Program-made: the position numbers and the translations under genes
The notes under the pieces: model-generated
Seen by the model: the letters and a program-made list of their open reading frames with translations, nothing else
The model's database searches: none
Told to the model about the DNA's origin: nothing
In this document: piece by piece, positions 10,094 through 17,466 of the stretch
Layout: every line of letters begins with the position of its first letter
Position numbering within the stretch: position 1 is the stretch's first letter
DNA from: Gammaproteobacteria bacterium
GTDB lineage: Bacteria; Pseudomonadota; Gammaproteobacteria; JAURND01
Direction: 5' to 3'
Assembly: GCA_035546635.1 (NCBI GenBank)
Contig: DASZWJ010000045.1
Coordinates: 1-42,328 of the forward strand
DNA length: 42,328 nt

Positions 10094-10123
10094 AAATAAA
10101 AAATGGGCAATCAGCCCATTTTT
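10094..10123 (-). terminator. Intrinsic terminator/attenuator between tRNA-fMet and rimP
   Basis: On the minus strand the 10-bp stem AAAAATGGGC / GCCCATTTTT with a five-base loop runs straight into a TTTTTTATTT tract. It lies between the tRNA gene and rimP, ending about 15 bases before the rimP ATG. A smaller 7-bp hairpin (10151-10173, TATACTC/GAGTATA) precedes it and could be a tRNA processing site. Confidence 0.8.
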
Positions 10124-10230
10124 ACTAAAGCTATATACATTTCCAGGCGCTATACTCGAAGTGTTTGAGTATATATACTGAGTTTCAACTACTGGCCGAA
10201 ATGCGTATCATAGTTTTTTACATTTTTATT

Positions 10231-10307
<77 letters not shown>

Positions 10308-10324
10308 GTGCATCTAACCGAACC

Positions 10325-10353
10325 ATAATAACTAATCTGTTGCCTAAACTCAA
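10325..10353 (-). promoter_or_regulatory. Sigma-70 promoter of the tRNA-fMet/nusA operon
   Basis: On the minus strand TTGAGT (10348-10353) and TATTAT (10325-10330) are spaced by exactly 17 bases, about 17 bases before the mature tRNA 5' end. Both hexamers match the consensus at five (TTGACA) and five (TATAAT) of six positions. Confidence 0.75.
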
Positions 10354-10502
10354 GTACTATAAAGTGAAATCCGATTTCAAAGGCTTGAACCTGACTATGA
10401 TTGACCTAGGTTGTAAGGCATAAGACCAGCCATTTGCCTACAATAAGTTCCGCCGTTTACCTACATTTTAATCATAAGGAGTATGGTGTAATACTTATCG
10501 AG

Positions 10503-10611
10503 AAATCACTTGGGGCGCAGGGAACTTGAATTTATAGGAGCCTCAGTTCATGGATGATGCATCTAGGGAAGGATGCAGGCTGCAAGGATGCTGCCACGAA
10601 CCAAGTGATTT
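10503..10611 (+). ncRNA. Candidate CsrA/RsmA-titrating small RNA
   Basis: An 11-bp perfect stem (AAATCACTTGG 10503-10513 with CCAAGTGATTT 10601-10611) closes an 87-base interior that contains at least six GGA motifs. Two of these fall in hairpin loops: TGCATC/GATGCA around a TAGGGAAG loop, and GCA/TGC around an AGGA loop. That is the layout of RsmY/RsmZ/CsrB-type RNAs. A -10-like TAATAC at 10489-10494 would start transcription near 10501. A half GacA-box, TGTAAG followed by six bases fitting NNATNN, lies at 10412. A GacA/LetA homologue is encoded 420 bases downstream. No U tract follows the stem, so the 3' end is unclear. It might instead be a structured leader of the small ORF at 10713. Confidence 0.5.
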
Positions 10612-10626
10612 CACCTTTATGGCAAT

Positions 10627-10668
10627 TCGGTACATAGTTTGCAGTGGTCAAACCGGACTATGTACCGA
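10627..10668. repeat. 12-bp perfect inverted repeat
   Basis: TCGGTACATAGT (10627-10638) pairs perfectly with ACTATGTACCGA (10657-10668) around an 18-base loop, with three more pairs outside a bulged T. It lies between the GGA-rich element and the small ORF. No T run follows, so I do not call a terminator. It could be the second domain of the same RNA or an operator. Confidence 0.5.
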
Positions 10669-10712
10669 TTGGCTATTCTATATCAGTTTATTCAATATTG
10701 TAAGGGTCAAGT

Positions 10713-10868
10713 ATGTTAATGGAGTTACCTGAACCAGTACAAAAGCAAGTCCTCTATTATCTTGAAACTGATAACTTCCCAGCAGCTAAAAGGCTGCACG
10801 ATCTTTGGGTTTCTCATCCATCCGAAATTGATTTAGATTCAGATGAATCTAAAATTGCTGATAAGTAA
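10713..10868 (+). CDS. Small acidic protein, 51 aa
   Basis: A 52-codon frame starts ATG-TTA-ATG-GAG and ends TAA at 10866-10868. AAGGG six bases before the ATG is a plausible ribosome binding site; a second ATG is two codons in. The product is soluble and acidic. It has a likely N-terminal helix (LPEPVQKQVLYYLE), an AAKRLHDLW segment, and a Ser/Asp/Glu-rich tail. I do not recognise a family. Its place between the GGA-rich element and the letA-like gene suggests it may belong to the same regulatory locus. Confidence 0.5.
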   Translation: MLMELPEPVQKQVLYYLETDNFPAAKRLHDLWVSHPSEIDLDSDESKIADK

Positions 10869-11034
10869 TTGGGTCAAAATGCAATGATGCGTCTAGGACT
10901 CATTTTCTTCTTGCAAATCTTTTTTCCTTCCCATTAAACGGCTGCAAAATGACTAGGTTTTGCTCGTTATTCATATTTTACCCATAGCATCTTCGTAGTA
11001 AACACATTTTCTTAAATAAAGAAGGAGTGTCAGT

Positions 11035-11673
11035 ATGATTCGAGTTTTGTTAGTGGATGACCATGAATTAGTACGCACAGCGTTTAAACTGATGCTGAAT
11101 GATGCTCAGGATTTTGAGATTATTGGCGAAGCAGAAAATGGTGAAGATGCAATCCGTTTGACGCGTGAACTTTCGCCTGATGTGATTATTATGGATTTGA
11201 ACATGCCAGGCATAGGTGGTTTTGAAGCTATAGCGCGGTTGCTACGCAGTAATCCATTAACCAAAATTCTGATTGTCAGTGCTCGTGTAGATGGACTTAT
11301 TCCCGCACGTTTAATTGAAATGGGGGTTGCTGGGTATTTAAGTAAACAGGCAAGTGCTGAACAAATGCTAGTAGCCATTCGAACTGTATATGAGGGCGGC
11401 CGCTACATTGATGCAACTATGGCAGAAAACATTGCCATGTTTCATATTGCTCCAGCAGAAAATGCTTCGCCTTTTGCGCACTTATCGGAGCGTGAATTAC
11501 AAGTTCTGCTGATGGTAGCCGACGGTATGGAGACAGATGAAATCGCTGATAAACTTTGTCTTAGTAAAAAAACAATTAATGGTTATCAATGTAATTTGTT
11601 AAAAAAGCTAAAGGCGAAAACAGATGTAGAAGCTGTTCGTATTGCCATAGAACATGGAATGGTAGAAATATAA
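11035..11673 (+). CDS. letA: GacA/LetA/UvrY-family response regulator
   Basis: This is a NarL/FixJ-type two-component regulator. The receiver domain (1-120) has the acidic pair D8-D9, phospho-acceptor D54 in IIMDLNMPG, and the K107-type lysine in YLSKQAS. A LuxR helix-turn-helix lies at about 148-205 (LSERELQVLLMVADGM, then DEIADKLCLSKKTI). The length of 212 and the YLSKQAS/GGRYID stretches match GacA, UvrY and Legionella LetA. That protein activates transcription of CsrA-binding small RNAs when phosphorylated by a GacS/LetS/BarA kinase. The start has GGAG seven bases upstream. No cognate kinase is in the window. In many gammaproteobacteria gacA is followed by uvrC; here it is not. Confidence 0.9.
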   Translation: MIRVLLVDDHELVRTAFKLMLNDAQDFEIIGEAENGEDAIRLTRELSPDVIIMDLNMPGIGGFEAIARLLRSNPLTKILIVSARVDGLIPARLIEMGVAGYLSKQASAEQMLVAIRTVYEGGRYIDATMAENIAMFHIAPAENASPFAHLSERELQVLLMVADGMETDEIADKLCLSKKTINGYQCNLLKKLKAKTDVEAVRIAIEHGMVEI

Positions 11674-11679
11674 GCTATT

Positions 11680-12936
11680 TTATTTCGCCGCCTCGCCTTG
11701 TATTTGAGATATCAGCCTATTTTTTCCAACAACTAAACGCGCTGCCAGCATGCTGCATACACTATTACCTAAAACATTCAGCATGGTTGCCGGTGGATCA
11801 ATCAAAATAGTGATCGCTGCGATAACAATCAAAGCTTGTGGTGGAAAACCATAAAGCGAAAGAATTAATACTTCTGCAACCATTCCGCCACTTGGAATTG
11901 CACCCATAACTGTTCCCACTAATAACCCCACCAGTAAAGCTGTCAGTAATATCGGCAGTCCTGAAAAGTTCATATGAAAAATACCAAATAAAAAAGCGAT
12001 TTTAACAATCCCACCCAAAGTTGAACCATCTTTATGTAAAATGGCGCCAATCGGAATGACTGTCTCAAAAACTTCTTTAGGAATTCCCATGGTTCTAGCC
12101 GCATATAAATTAGCAGGAATGCTAGCGGCACTGCTACATGTTGCAAGCGAGGTCATAATTGGGACTAATGAATTTTTCCAAAATATCTTAATACCGCGGG
12201 TTTTTAGAGCCAGGTAAGCATAAAAAGAATAGCCCACAATAAAATATAAGAGTGCAGAAGAATAATAGATTAAAGTCGCGCGAAAATAGGATTCTAATAA
12301 CTTTGGGCCTAGTTCTCCAACTAACACAGCAAAATAAGCAAAAAAACCAATCGGTGCATAATACATAACATAGGAAACTGCTTTCATGGAAATTTCAGTG
12401 CCGGCTTGTAGAAATAGGTTAACAAGTTTTCTTTTACGTCCCAAAGTGGTAGTGGCTAAACCGACGAGACCTGAAAAGAAGATGAGCGCCAAAATATTTT
12501 CTCGTGAGAATAATTTCATAAAATCAGAAACTGTGAAGATGTTGACGATCTGTTCTCCGACACTAGGTAATTGCGCAGTGGTTGTTGTGGTTTGTGGCAG
12601 CTTTAAAAATACACCTTGCGCTGGCGGAAATAGCTTAACAACAAAAATCATGAAAGCCGCAGCCACAATACCGGTGAAAATAAAGGTCAGAAACATATTG
12701 GAAATAACCTTCCATACTTGCTTTAATTCACCCATACTTGCAATGGCAGCAGAAATACTGAAAAACACTAATGGAACGACTACGGTGAACATTAAATTCA
12801 AAAAAATATCACCCAGTGGTTTTAAAACAACTGCTTTATCCCCAAGCCAATATCCTGTCATTGAGCCGAGTAGAATCGCGACAATTAATATAATTAGGAA
12901 TAAATAAGATTGGAGTTTTTTATGGTCAATTTGCAT
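11680..12936 (-). CDS. DAACS-family cation symporter with altered binding site
   Basis: The 418-residue inner-membrane protein has the fold pattern of dicarboxylate/amino acid:cation symporters (GltP/GltPh/DctA). Several N-terminal membrane helices are followed by the serine-rich hairpin TCSSAASIPAN, the HKDGST segment that replaces the usual NMDGT, and DPPATMLNVLGNS near the C-terminus. Aligned by eye to GltPh, the substrate aspartate (D394) and T398/N401 are kept. The arginine that binds the side-chain carboxylate of Asp/Glu (R397) is alanine, and the sodium ligand D405 is asparagine. The substrate is therefore probably not an acidic amino acid and the coupling ion may differ. It converges on the letA-like gene with six bases between stops. 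Confidence 0.85.
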   Translation of the reverse strand: MQIDHKKLQSYLFLIILIVAILLGSMTGYWLGDKAVVLKPLGDIFLNLMFTVVVPLVFFSISAAIASMGELKQVWKVISNMFLTFIFTGIVAAAFMIFVVKLFPPAQGVFLKLPQTTTTTAQLPSVGEQIVNIFTVSDFMKLFSRENILALIFFSGLVGLATTTLGRKRKLVNLFLQAGTEISMKAVSYVMYYAPIGFFAYFAVLVGELGPKLLESYFRATLIYYSSALLYFIVGYSFYAYLALKTRGIKIFWKNSLVPIMTSLATCSSAASIPANLYAARTMGIPKEVFETVIPIGAILHKDGSTLGGIVKIAFLFGIFHMNFSGLPILLTALLVGLLVGTVMGAIPSGGMVAEVLILSLYGFPPQALIVIAAITILIDPPATMLNVLGNSVCSMLAARLVVGKNRLISQIQGEAAK

Positions 12937-13088
12937 TGTGGAGTTCCAGTTGAGATCCTTTCGTTAAAAAGGCAAAAATATTTTGGTATCTAAAGGCTAT
13001 AAATATACTAGATTCAGTTTGAAATCGTCACTTAATTCGAAATATTTTCCTTAAATCATATAAAAATAGCTAGAATTGTTATTAATTG

Positions 13089-13118
13089 TTGACTTGACAT
13101 CTCAATAATATGTTAAAA
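13089..13118 (+). promoter_or_regulatory. Promoter of the histone-like gene
   Basis: TTGACT at 13089-13094 and TTAAAA at 13113-13118 are separated by 18 bases in an AT-rich stretch, about 45 bases before the ATG. It is the only consensus-like pair in this intergenic region on the plus strand. Confidence 0.5.
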
Positions 13119-13163
13119 TCACAACGTTTTATCATCTTTTCCAATTCAAGGAGGAACTAAGCA

Positions 13164-13658
13164 ATGCCAACTAAACGTACTGTTAAACGTGCTAAAAGCG
13201 CTAAACGTACTTCTACTCCCAAAGCTAAAACATCTGGATTTTCAGTGCAGGTTCGTGCATTGGAATCTTGTTTGGCGGCAGACCATGCAAAATTGAAAAA
13301 AATCTATCCTAAAGCCTTATCGGATGTTGAAAAAGCGATTGTCCGTAAGGTACAGGAACTCAAAAAAGCTAAGTCAAAAGCCAAACCTGCTGCTAAGGGA
13401 AGCAAGCCTGGAGCTAATTTGCTAAAAGCCAAGGTTGCATTAAACATCCTTGAAAAGGCAATAGATGCTTTAAAGGTCGAAAAAAATTCTCTGCAGGCAG
13501 GACACAAGAGATTTACGGCTTTACATAAAGCTAACCAGCAAGCAGAAAAGATTTGGGTCAAAAACATTTCCAAACTGACAAGGAAATCTAAGCCCAAAGC
13601 TAAAAGGAAAGTTGTACGAAAAACTGCAGTTAGTGAGTCCAGAGCAGTTTTACATTAA
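13164..13658 (+). CDS. Lysine-rich histone H1-like DNA-binding protein
   Basis: The 164-residue protein is about a quarter Lys/Arg. It has a basic N-terminal tail (1-24) of KR/AK repeats, a predicted helical middle (about 28-140) interrupted by a KAKSKAKPAAKGSKP linker at about residue 70-82, and a basic C-terminal tail with KPKAKRKVVRK. Composition and layout resemble bacterial histone H1-like and AlgP-type nucleoid proteins, and Coxiella encodes an H1-like protein. Sequence identity to any of these cannot be judged by eye. A strong GGAGG lies eight bases before the ATG, which suggests high expression. It likely binds DNA non-specifically and compacts the nucleoid. Confidence 0.7.
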   Translation: MPTKRTVKRAKSAKRTSTPKAKTSGFSVQVRALESCLAADHAKLKKIYPKALSDVEKAIVRKVQELKKAKSKAKPAAKGSKPGANLLKAKVALNILEKAIDALKVEKNSLQAGHKRFTALHKANQQAEKIWVKNISKLTRKSKPKAKRKVVRKTAVSESRAVLH

Positions 13659-13670
13659 ACTTCTGGTGTT

Positions 13671-13719
13671 CCCTGGAGCGCGGTCAATTCGTGCTCCCAG
13701 GGAATAAACTATCTTTTTT
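13671..13719 (+). terminator. Terminator after the histone-like gene
   Basis: CCCTGGAGC (13671-13679) pairs with GCTCCCAGGG (13693-13702), with one bulged base, and a run of seven T lies ten bases farther on. The offset T run makes it a less certain intrinsic terminator. Confidence 0.5.
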
Positions 13720-13734
13720 CAAAAAACTACACCC

Positions 13735-16317
13735 CTATCCCTCCAGATTTTTTAGAACTTCTTTAATATTCACTCCAGATTTCAATATAGGTAACCAAAT
13801 ATCTCCCTCTTTCGCCAAACGTTTATGAATGGTTTCCATGGTAAATTGTTGCGGACTCAATCCAGGCTTTAGTTCTCTCCATTGAAGAGGAGTTGAAACC
13901 GTCGCATCAGGCCGAGGACGCACAGAATAGGGTGCGGCGATAGTCTGACCGATGCGGTTTTGCAAAAAATCCAGGTACACTTTACCCTTACGCCGTTTAG
14001 GCATACGCTCAAGGCTGGTTATGTCAGGAATTTTCTCATGGATATAGGAAAAAATCAGTTCGGCAAATTGCCTAGAATGTTCAAATGTATATTTTCCTTT
14101 TAGGGGTATGAAAATATGCAGCCCCGTAGCGCCGGAAGTTTTGCAATAGTGATTGACCTTCAAGTGCTCTAAAAATTTATGTATTGAATGAGCGACTTCA
14201 ACCACAGCCTCAAAGTCGATTCCATAAGGATCTAAATCGAGGACACAAAAATCTGGTTTCGCAAGAGAGGTATATTTTGATAACCAGGGATTCATATCAA
14301 TGCAGCCTAAATTAACCATGTAAAGCAAGCTTGCCTCATTTTCGCAAAGCAAATAGTGAACTTTGCGTTGCTCCCCTTCTGAGTGAATAGGCACTGTATG
14401 CAGCCATGAGGGCACATGCACAATATTTTTTTGATAAAAGCCAGGCTCATCTACTCCCTCAGGAAAGCGATGTAATACCTGCAACCGGTTTTTTAAATAA
14501 GGCAAAATGAATTTTGCGACTGAATGATAGTATTCAATTAAATCTCTTTTAGTATATCCAGATTTAGGCCAATAGACTTTGTTTAAGTGTGTCAGCTTTA
14601 ATGGATGTCGATTCACCTTCATAATGACTTCATTGTTTTGACTTAAAAAGGTTGACTTACTCTGCAGTTTTTCTTTAGAACTTCTGTTTGTAAGGCTCTT
14701 GCTTTTGGTTAGCTTGGATGATTGAGTATCCTGTTTAGAGGGGTACTTTTGGGCAGGCATCAGTTTAACAGTAGGAATAGGTAATTCGCGATGAACCGAG
14801 CGCGCCAGTTTATCCGTTCTTAATCCTAAAAATGCGGGTTGTCGCAATAGCCCCTCCGCTGTCCATTCGTGGAAAGCGACCTCGCATACTAATTGGGGCT
14901 TTACCCAAGTGACGGGAGAATTAGTTTTGGGTATGCGTTCAAATGGTGATTGCTCTTGTGCCAAGCGATCCAGACGCGGTTTTAATTCTTTAATTATTTT
15001 TTCAGTAAAGCCTGTGCCGGTATGTCCAATGTATTGAAGATGACCTCGCTCATAAACCCCCAAAATTAGAGCACCTAATAATTTACGGCTGCCGCGAGGT
15101 GCTGTGTAACCGCAGATAACAGCTTCTTGCTGCGGTCGTGATTTAATTTTGAGCCAACTACGGGTGCGTTTGCCTTCAGAGTAAACGCTGTTGGCTTTTT
15201 TGGCCATAATACCCTCTAGGTGGAGTGTTTTGGCTGCTTTAAAAAATTGTGTACCATTTTCCATTACATGCTCACTCAGGCGCACATATTCAAGCTTAGG
15301 GAGAATTTTTGACAATATGAGTTTTCTTTGGATTAACGGAATTTGGCGTAAATCATACCCATTGAACCAGATTACATCGAAAATATAATAAATGAGGTGG
15401 CCTACACCTTCAGATTGATATTTCTGCATCAGCTGAAAGCGAGAGCGGCCTGTATCATCTACCACCACCATTTCACCATCAAATACAGCTTTTAACTTAA
15501 GTTTGGCTAATTCAGTGGCGACTGTGGCGAAATGGTGTGTATAGTCTTGATGGTTGCGCGTGTGGAGTTTAACCTGTTTTTGATTTAAAAATGCCACGAT
15601 TCGGTAACCATCCCATTTAATTTCATGCAACCATCCGGATTGATCGATTGGTTGAGTGACAGCAGTGGCAAGCATAACCGACAGCGTGTTTGGCATAGGT
15701 TTTTTAGGGGTAGCTAATAAATCGAAGTGTTCTTGTTGGAGAGAATCATCATGGATTTGTTCCAAGGTTAAACCACTGACAACAGACTTATCTGTTATTT
15801 TCAGTTTTTTATGCGGCGTATTATTTTGAGTTTTGATAAATAGCCAATTGTTTTTCTGACCACGTTTTGTCCTTATTAGTGCGAATTCACCGGATAATTT
15901 CTTTCCTTGTAAAATAAAAACGATATGGCCTTTGTCCAAGGCTTGGCTGAAATACAGATTGGGATCTTCTATAGAGTTATCTGCAGACTCATAGGTGCCT
16001 TTATCCCAAATGATGACTTTTCCAGCGCCGTAATTGCCTTTAGGAATAACGCCTTCGAAATCTTTATATTCAAAGGGATGATCTTCGACTTGAATGGCCA
16101 GATGTTTTTCACCAGGTTGGAGTGGAGGACCTTTAGGCACTGCCCAGCTGATTAAGACGCCATGCATTTCCAGGCGTAAATCATAGTGTAGATGTGATGC
16201 CGCATGTTTTTGTATGACAAAAATTAAGGAACGAGATTTGGCTTTTTTGCCACGAGATCCATGGGGTTCAGGAGTTTTTTCAAAGTTCCTTTTGGCATGG
16301 TATTTTTTTAATGGCAC
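13735..16317 (-). CDS. ligD: NHEJ DNA ligase D (PE-LIG-POL)
   Basis: LigD repairs double-strand breaks together with Ku. All three modules are present in the Pseudomonas order. The N-terminal 3'-phosphoesterase (about 1-160) has H38, H44, D46 and H80 in the QKHAASHLHYDLRLE and EDHP motifs. The ATP-dependent ligase (about 205-530) has nucleotidyl lysine K234 in EIKWDGYR. The C-terminal primase-polymerase (about 575-855) has catalytic DLD near residue 692. The 860-residue length fits the three-domain form. A Ser/Lys-rich linker joins ligase and polymerase at about 525-570. It follows ku on the same strand with 86 bases between them, so the two probably form an operon. Confidence 0.96.
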   Translation of the reverse strand: MPLKKYHAKRNFEKTPEPHGSRGKKAKSRSLIFVIQKHAASHLHYDLRLEMHGVLISWAVPKGPPLQPGEKHLAIQVEDHPFEYKDFEGVIPKGNYGAGKVIIWDKGTYESADNSIEDPNLYFSQALDKGHIVFILQGKKLSGEFALIRTKRGQKNNWLFIKTQNNTPHKKLKITDKSVVSGLTLEQIHDDSLQQEHFDLLATPKKPMPNTLSVMLATAVTQPIDQSGWLHEIKWDGYRIVAFLNQKQVKLHTRNHQDYTHHFATVATELAKLKLKAVFDGEMVVVDDTGRSRFQLMQKYQSEGVGHLIYYIFDVIWFNGYDLRQIPLIQRKLILSKILPKLEYVRLSEHVMENGTQFFKAAKTLHLEGIMAKKANSVYSEGKRTRSWLKIKSRPQQEAVICGYTAPRGSRKLLGALILGVYERGHLQYIGHTGTGFTEKIIKELKPRLDRLAQEQSPFERIPKTNSPVTWVKPQLVCEVAFHEWTAEGLLRQPAFLGLRTDKLARSVHRELPIPTVKLMPAQKYPSKQDTQSSKLTKSKSLTNRSSKEKLQSKSTFLSQNNEVIMKVNRHPLKLTHLNKVYWPKSGYTKRDLIEYYHSVAKFILPYLKNRLQVLHRFPEGVDEPGFYQKNIVHVPSWLHTVPIHSEGEQRKVHYLLCENEASLLYMVNLGCIDMNPWLSKYTSLAKPDFCVLDLDPYGIDFEAVVEVAHSIHKFLEHLKVNHYCKTSGATGLHIFIPLKGKYTFEHSRQFAELIFSYIHEKIPDITSLERMPKRRKGKVYLDFLQNRIGQTIAAPYSVRPRPDATVSTPLQWRELKPGLSPQQFTMETIHKRLAKEGDIWLPILKSGVNIKEVLKNLEG

Positions 16318-16403
16318 AAAGCCTCCCGATAAAGCTGTCCTTGTTATGGCTTTTATCTATTGTGCCTGTCCTCCTCACTCAGGATAACAGGCGCCCCTTT
16401 TCT

Positions 16404-17198
16404 TCAAGCTACCTTTTTATGTTTACCCGGTCGTGTTGGCTTTTTTAAACTGGCTTTAAGGACTTTCATTAAATCACCAGGTGTGGTTTTCTTTAATGCC
16501 TTCACTTTTGCGCTAGGTTTCTTGCCTCGGGTTTTAATTTGTATGGTATTTTGTAGATCCTCAGCATAAGTATCATGGAATTTTTCCGGCTTAAAGGGAT
16601 GGCTTAATTGTTTTATCAGTGCTAAAGCCATATCAAGCTCTTGTTTATTAGTAAGATTTTGTTCAGGAAGCTTGAGATCTTCTGGTGAACGAATTTCTGA
16701 TAGAAAACGTATTTTGTCCAAGACCAACACATTCTCAACAGATTTTAAAACTCCTAAGTGTTCACGGTTGTGCAACACAAATTTCGCAATGGCTATCTTT
16801 TTAGATTTATGCATCGCATCACGCAGCAAAGCATAAGCTTTATTGGCGCCTCTATCGGGTTCTAGGTAATACGGTTTATCGAAATAGCGGATATCAATTT
16901 CTGCTTCACCTGAGAATTCGATGATATCTATAGTATGTGTTGTGTTGACATGGGCTTTATCAAAATCTTTATCGGTCAAAATCACATATTCACCTTTCTC
17001 ATATTCATAGCCTTTCACGATATCTTCGTAAGGCACTTCCTTGTCTTCCAGCTTACAAATTCTGGCATAACGAATAGGAGAGTTATCCTTTTTATGTAAC
17101 AAATTAAAGCTCAGGCTTTTTTCTTCAGAAGCACTATAAAGTTTGATAGGTATATTGACTAAGCCAAAAACCAGAGATCCTTCCCAAAGGGCACGCAT
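16404..17198 (-). CDS. ku: Non-homologous end-joining protein Ku
   Basis: Bacterial Ku is a homodimeric ring that threads onto DNA ends and recruits LigD. The start MRALWEGSLVFGLVNIPIK is the family's canonical N-terminus. AGGAG six bases before this ATG supports it over an in-frame ATG seven codons upstream. The Ku core runs over about residues 1-220, with an HxxxxxPIRYARIC segment and a PDRGANKAYALLRDAM helix. It is followed by a basic tail (RGKKPSAKVKALKK and GKHKKVA) of the kind that contacts DNA and LigD. The 264-residue length is typical. It is the first gene of a ku-ligD unit. Confidence 0.96.
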   Translation of the reverse strand: MRALWEGSLVFGLVNIPIKLYSASEEKSLSFNLLHKKDNSPIRYARICKLEDKEVPYEDIVKGYEYEKGEYVILTDKDFDKAHVNTTHTIDIIEFSGEAEIDIRYFDKPYYLEPDRGANKAYALLRDAMHKSKKIAIAKFVLHNREHLGVLKSVENVLVLDKIRFLSEIRSPEDLKLPEQNLTNKQELDMALALIKQLSHPFKPEKFHDTYAEDLQNTIQIKTRGKKPSAKVKALKKTTPGDLMKVLKASLKKPTRPGKHKKVA

Positions 17199-17313
17199 GA
17201 AATACTCCTGTAAAAACACAATCCTAGGATTAAGTATAGGTCAGTGTGGGTGGATTGCAAAAAGGGTGCGGGGGAGTTAATGGGCAATTTAGACATTTGA
17301 GTCTGGGCAGTGG

Positions 17314-17451
17314 TTCCTTCTCCCCTTGTGGGAGAAGGTGCCCGATAGGCGGATGAGGGGTATGTTTGAATGGGCTTTAAATAGTAAATGCTACTGCAAG
17401 CTTACCCCTCATCCGCCCTTCAGGCACCTTCTCCCGCAAGGGGAGAAGGAA
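17314..17451. repeat. 138-bp inverted repeat of the CTTCTCCC type
   Basis: Two arms of about 49 bases begin TTCCTTCTCCCCTTG and run to GGATGAGGGGTA, matching at all but about four positions. They are separated by some 40 unrelated bases. Each arm contains its own small palindrome (CTTCTCCC...GGGAGAAG). Repeats of this type are common between genes in several gammaproteobacteria. It lies between the 3' end of the permease gene and ku and could end or shield the permease transcript. Confidence 0.7.
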
Positions 17452-17466
17452 TAATGTCAATTCTAA

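Noticed and set aside
10503..10611. Riboswitch (c-di-GMP, TPP or cobalamin)
   Set aside because: None of the conserved core motifs of these classes is present; GGA-loop density fits an Rsm-type RNA better.
10550..10732. Plus-strand frame of 60 codons across the GGA-rich element
   Set aside because: It covers both hairpins, has poor coding character and competes with the better explained structured RNA and the 51-codon ORF.
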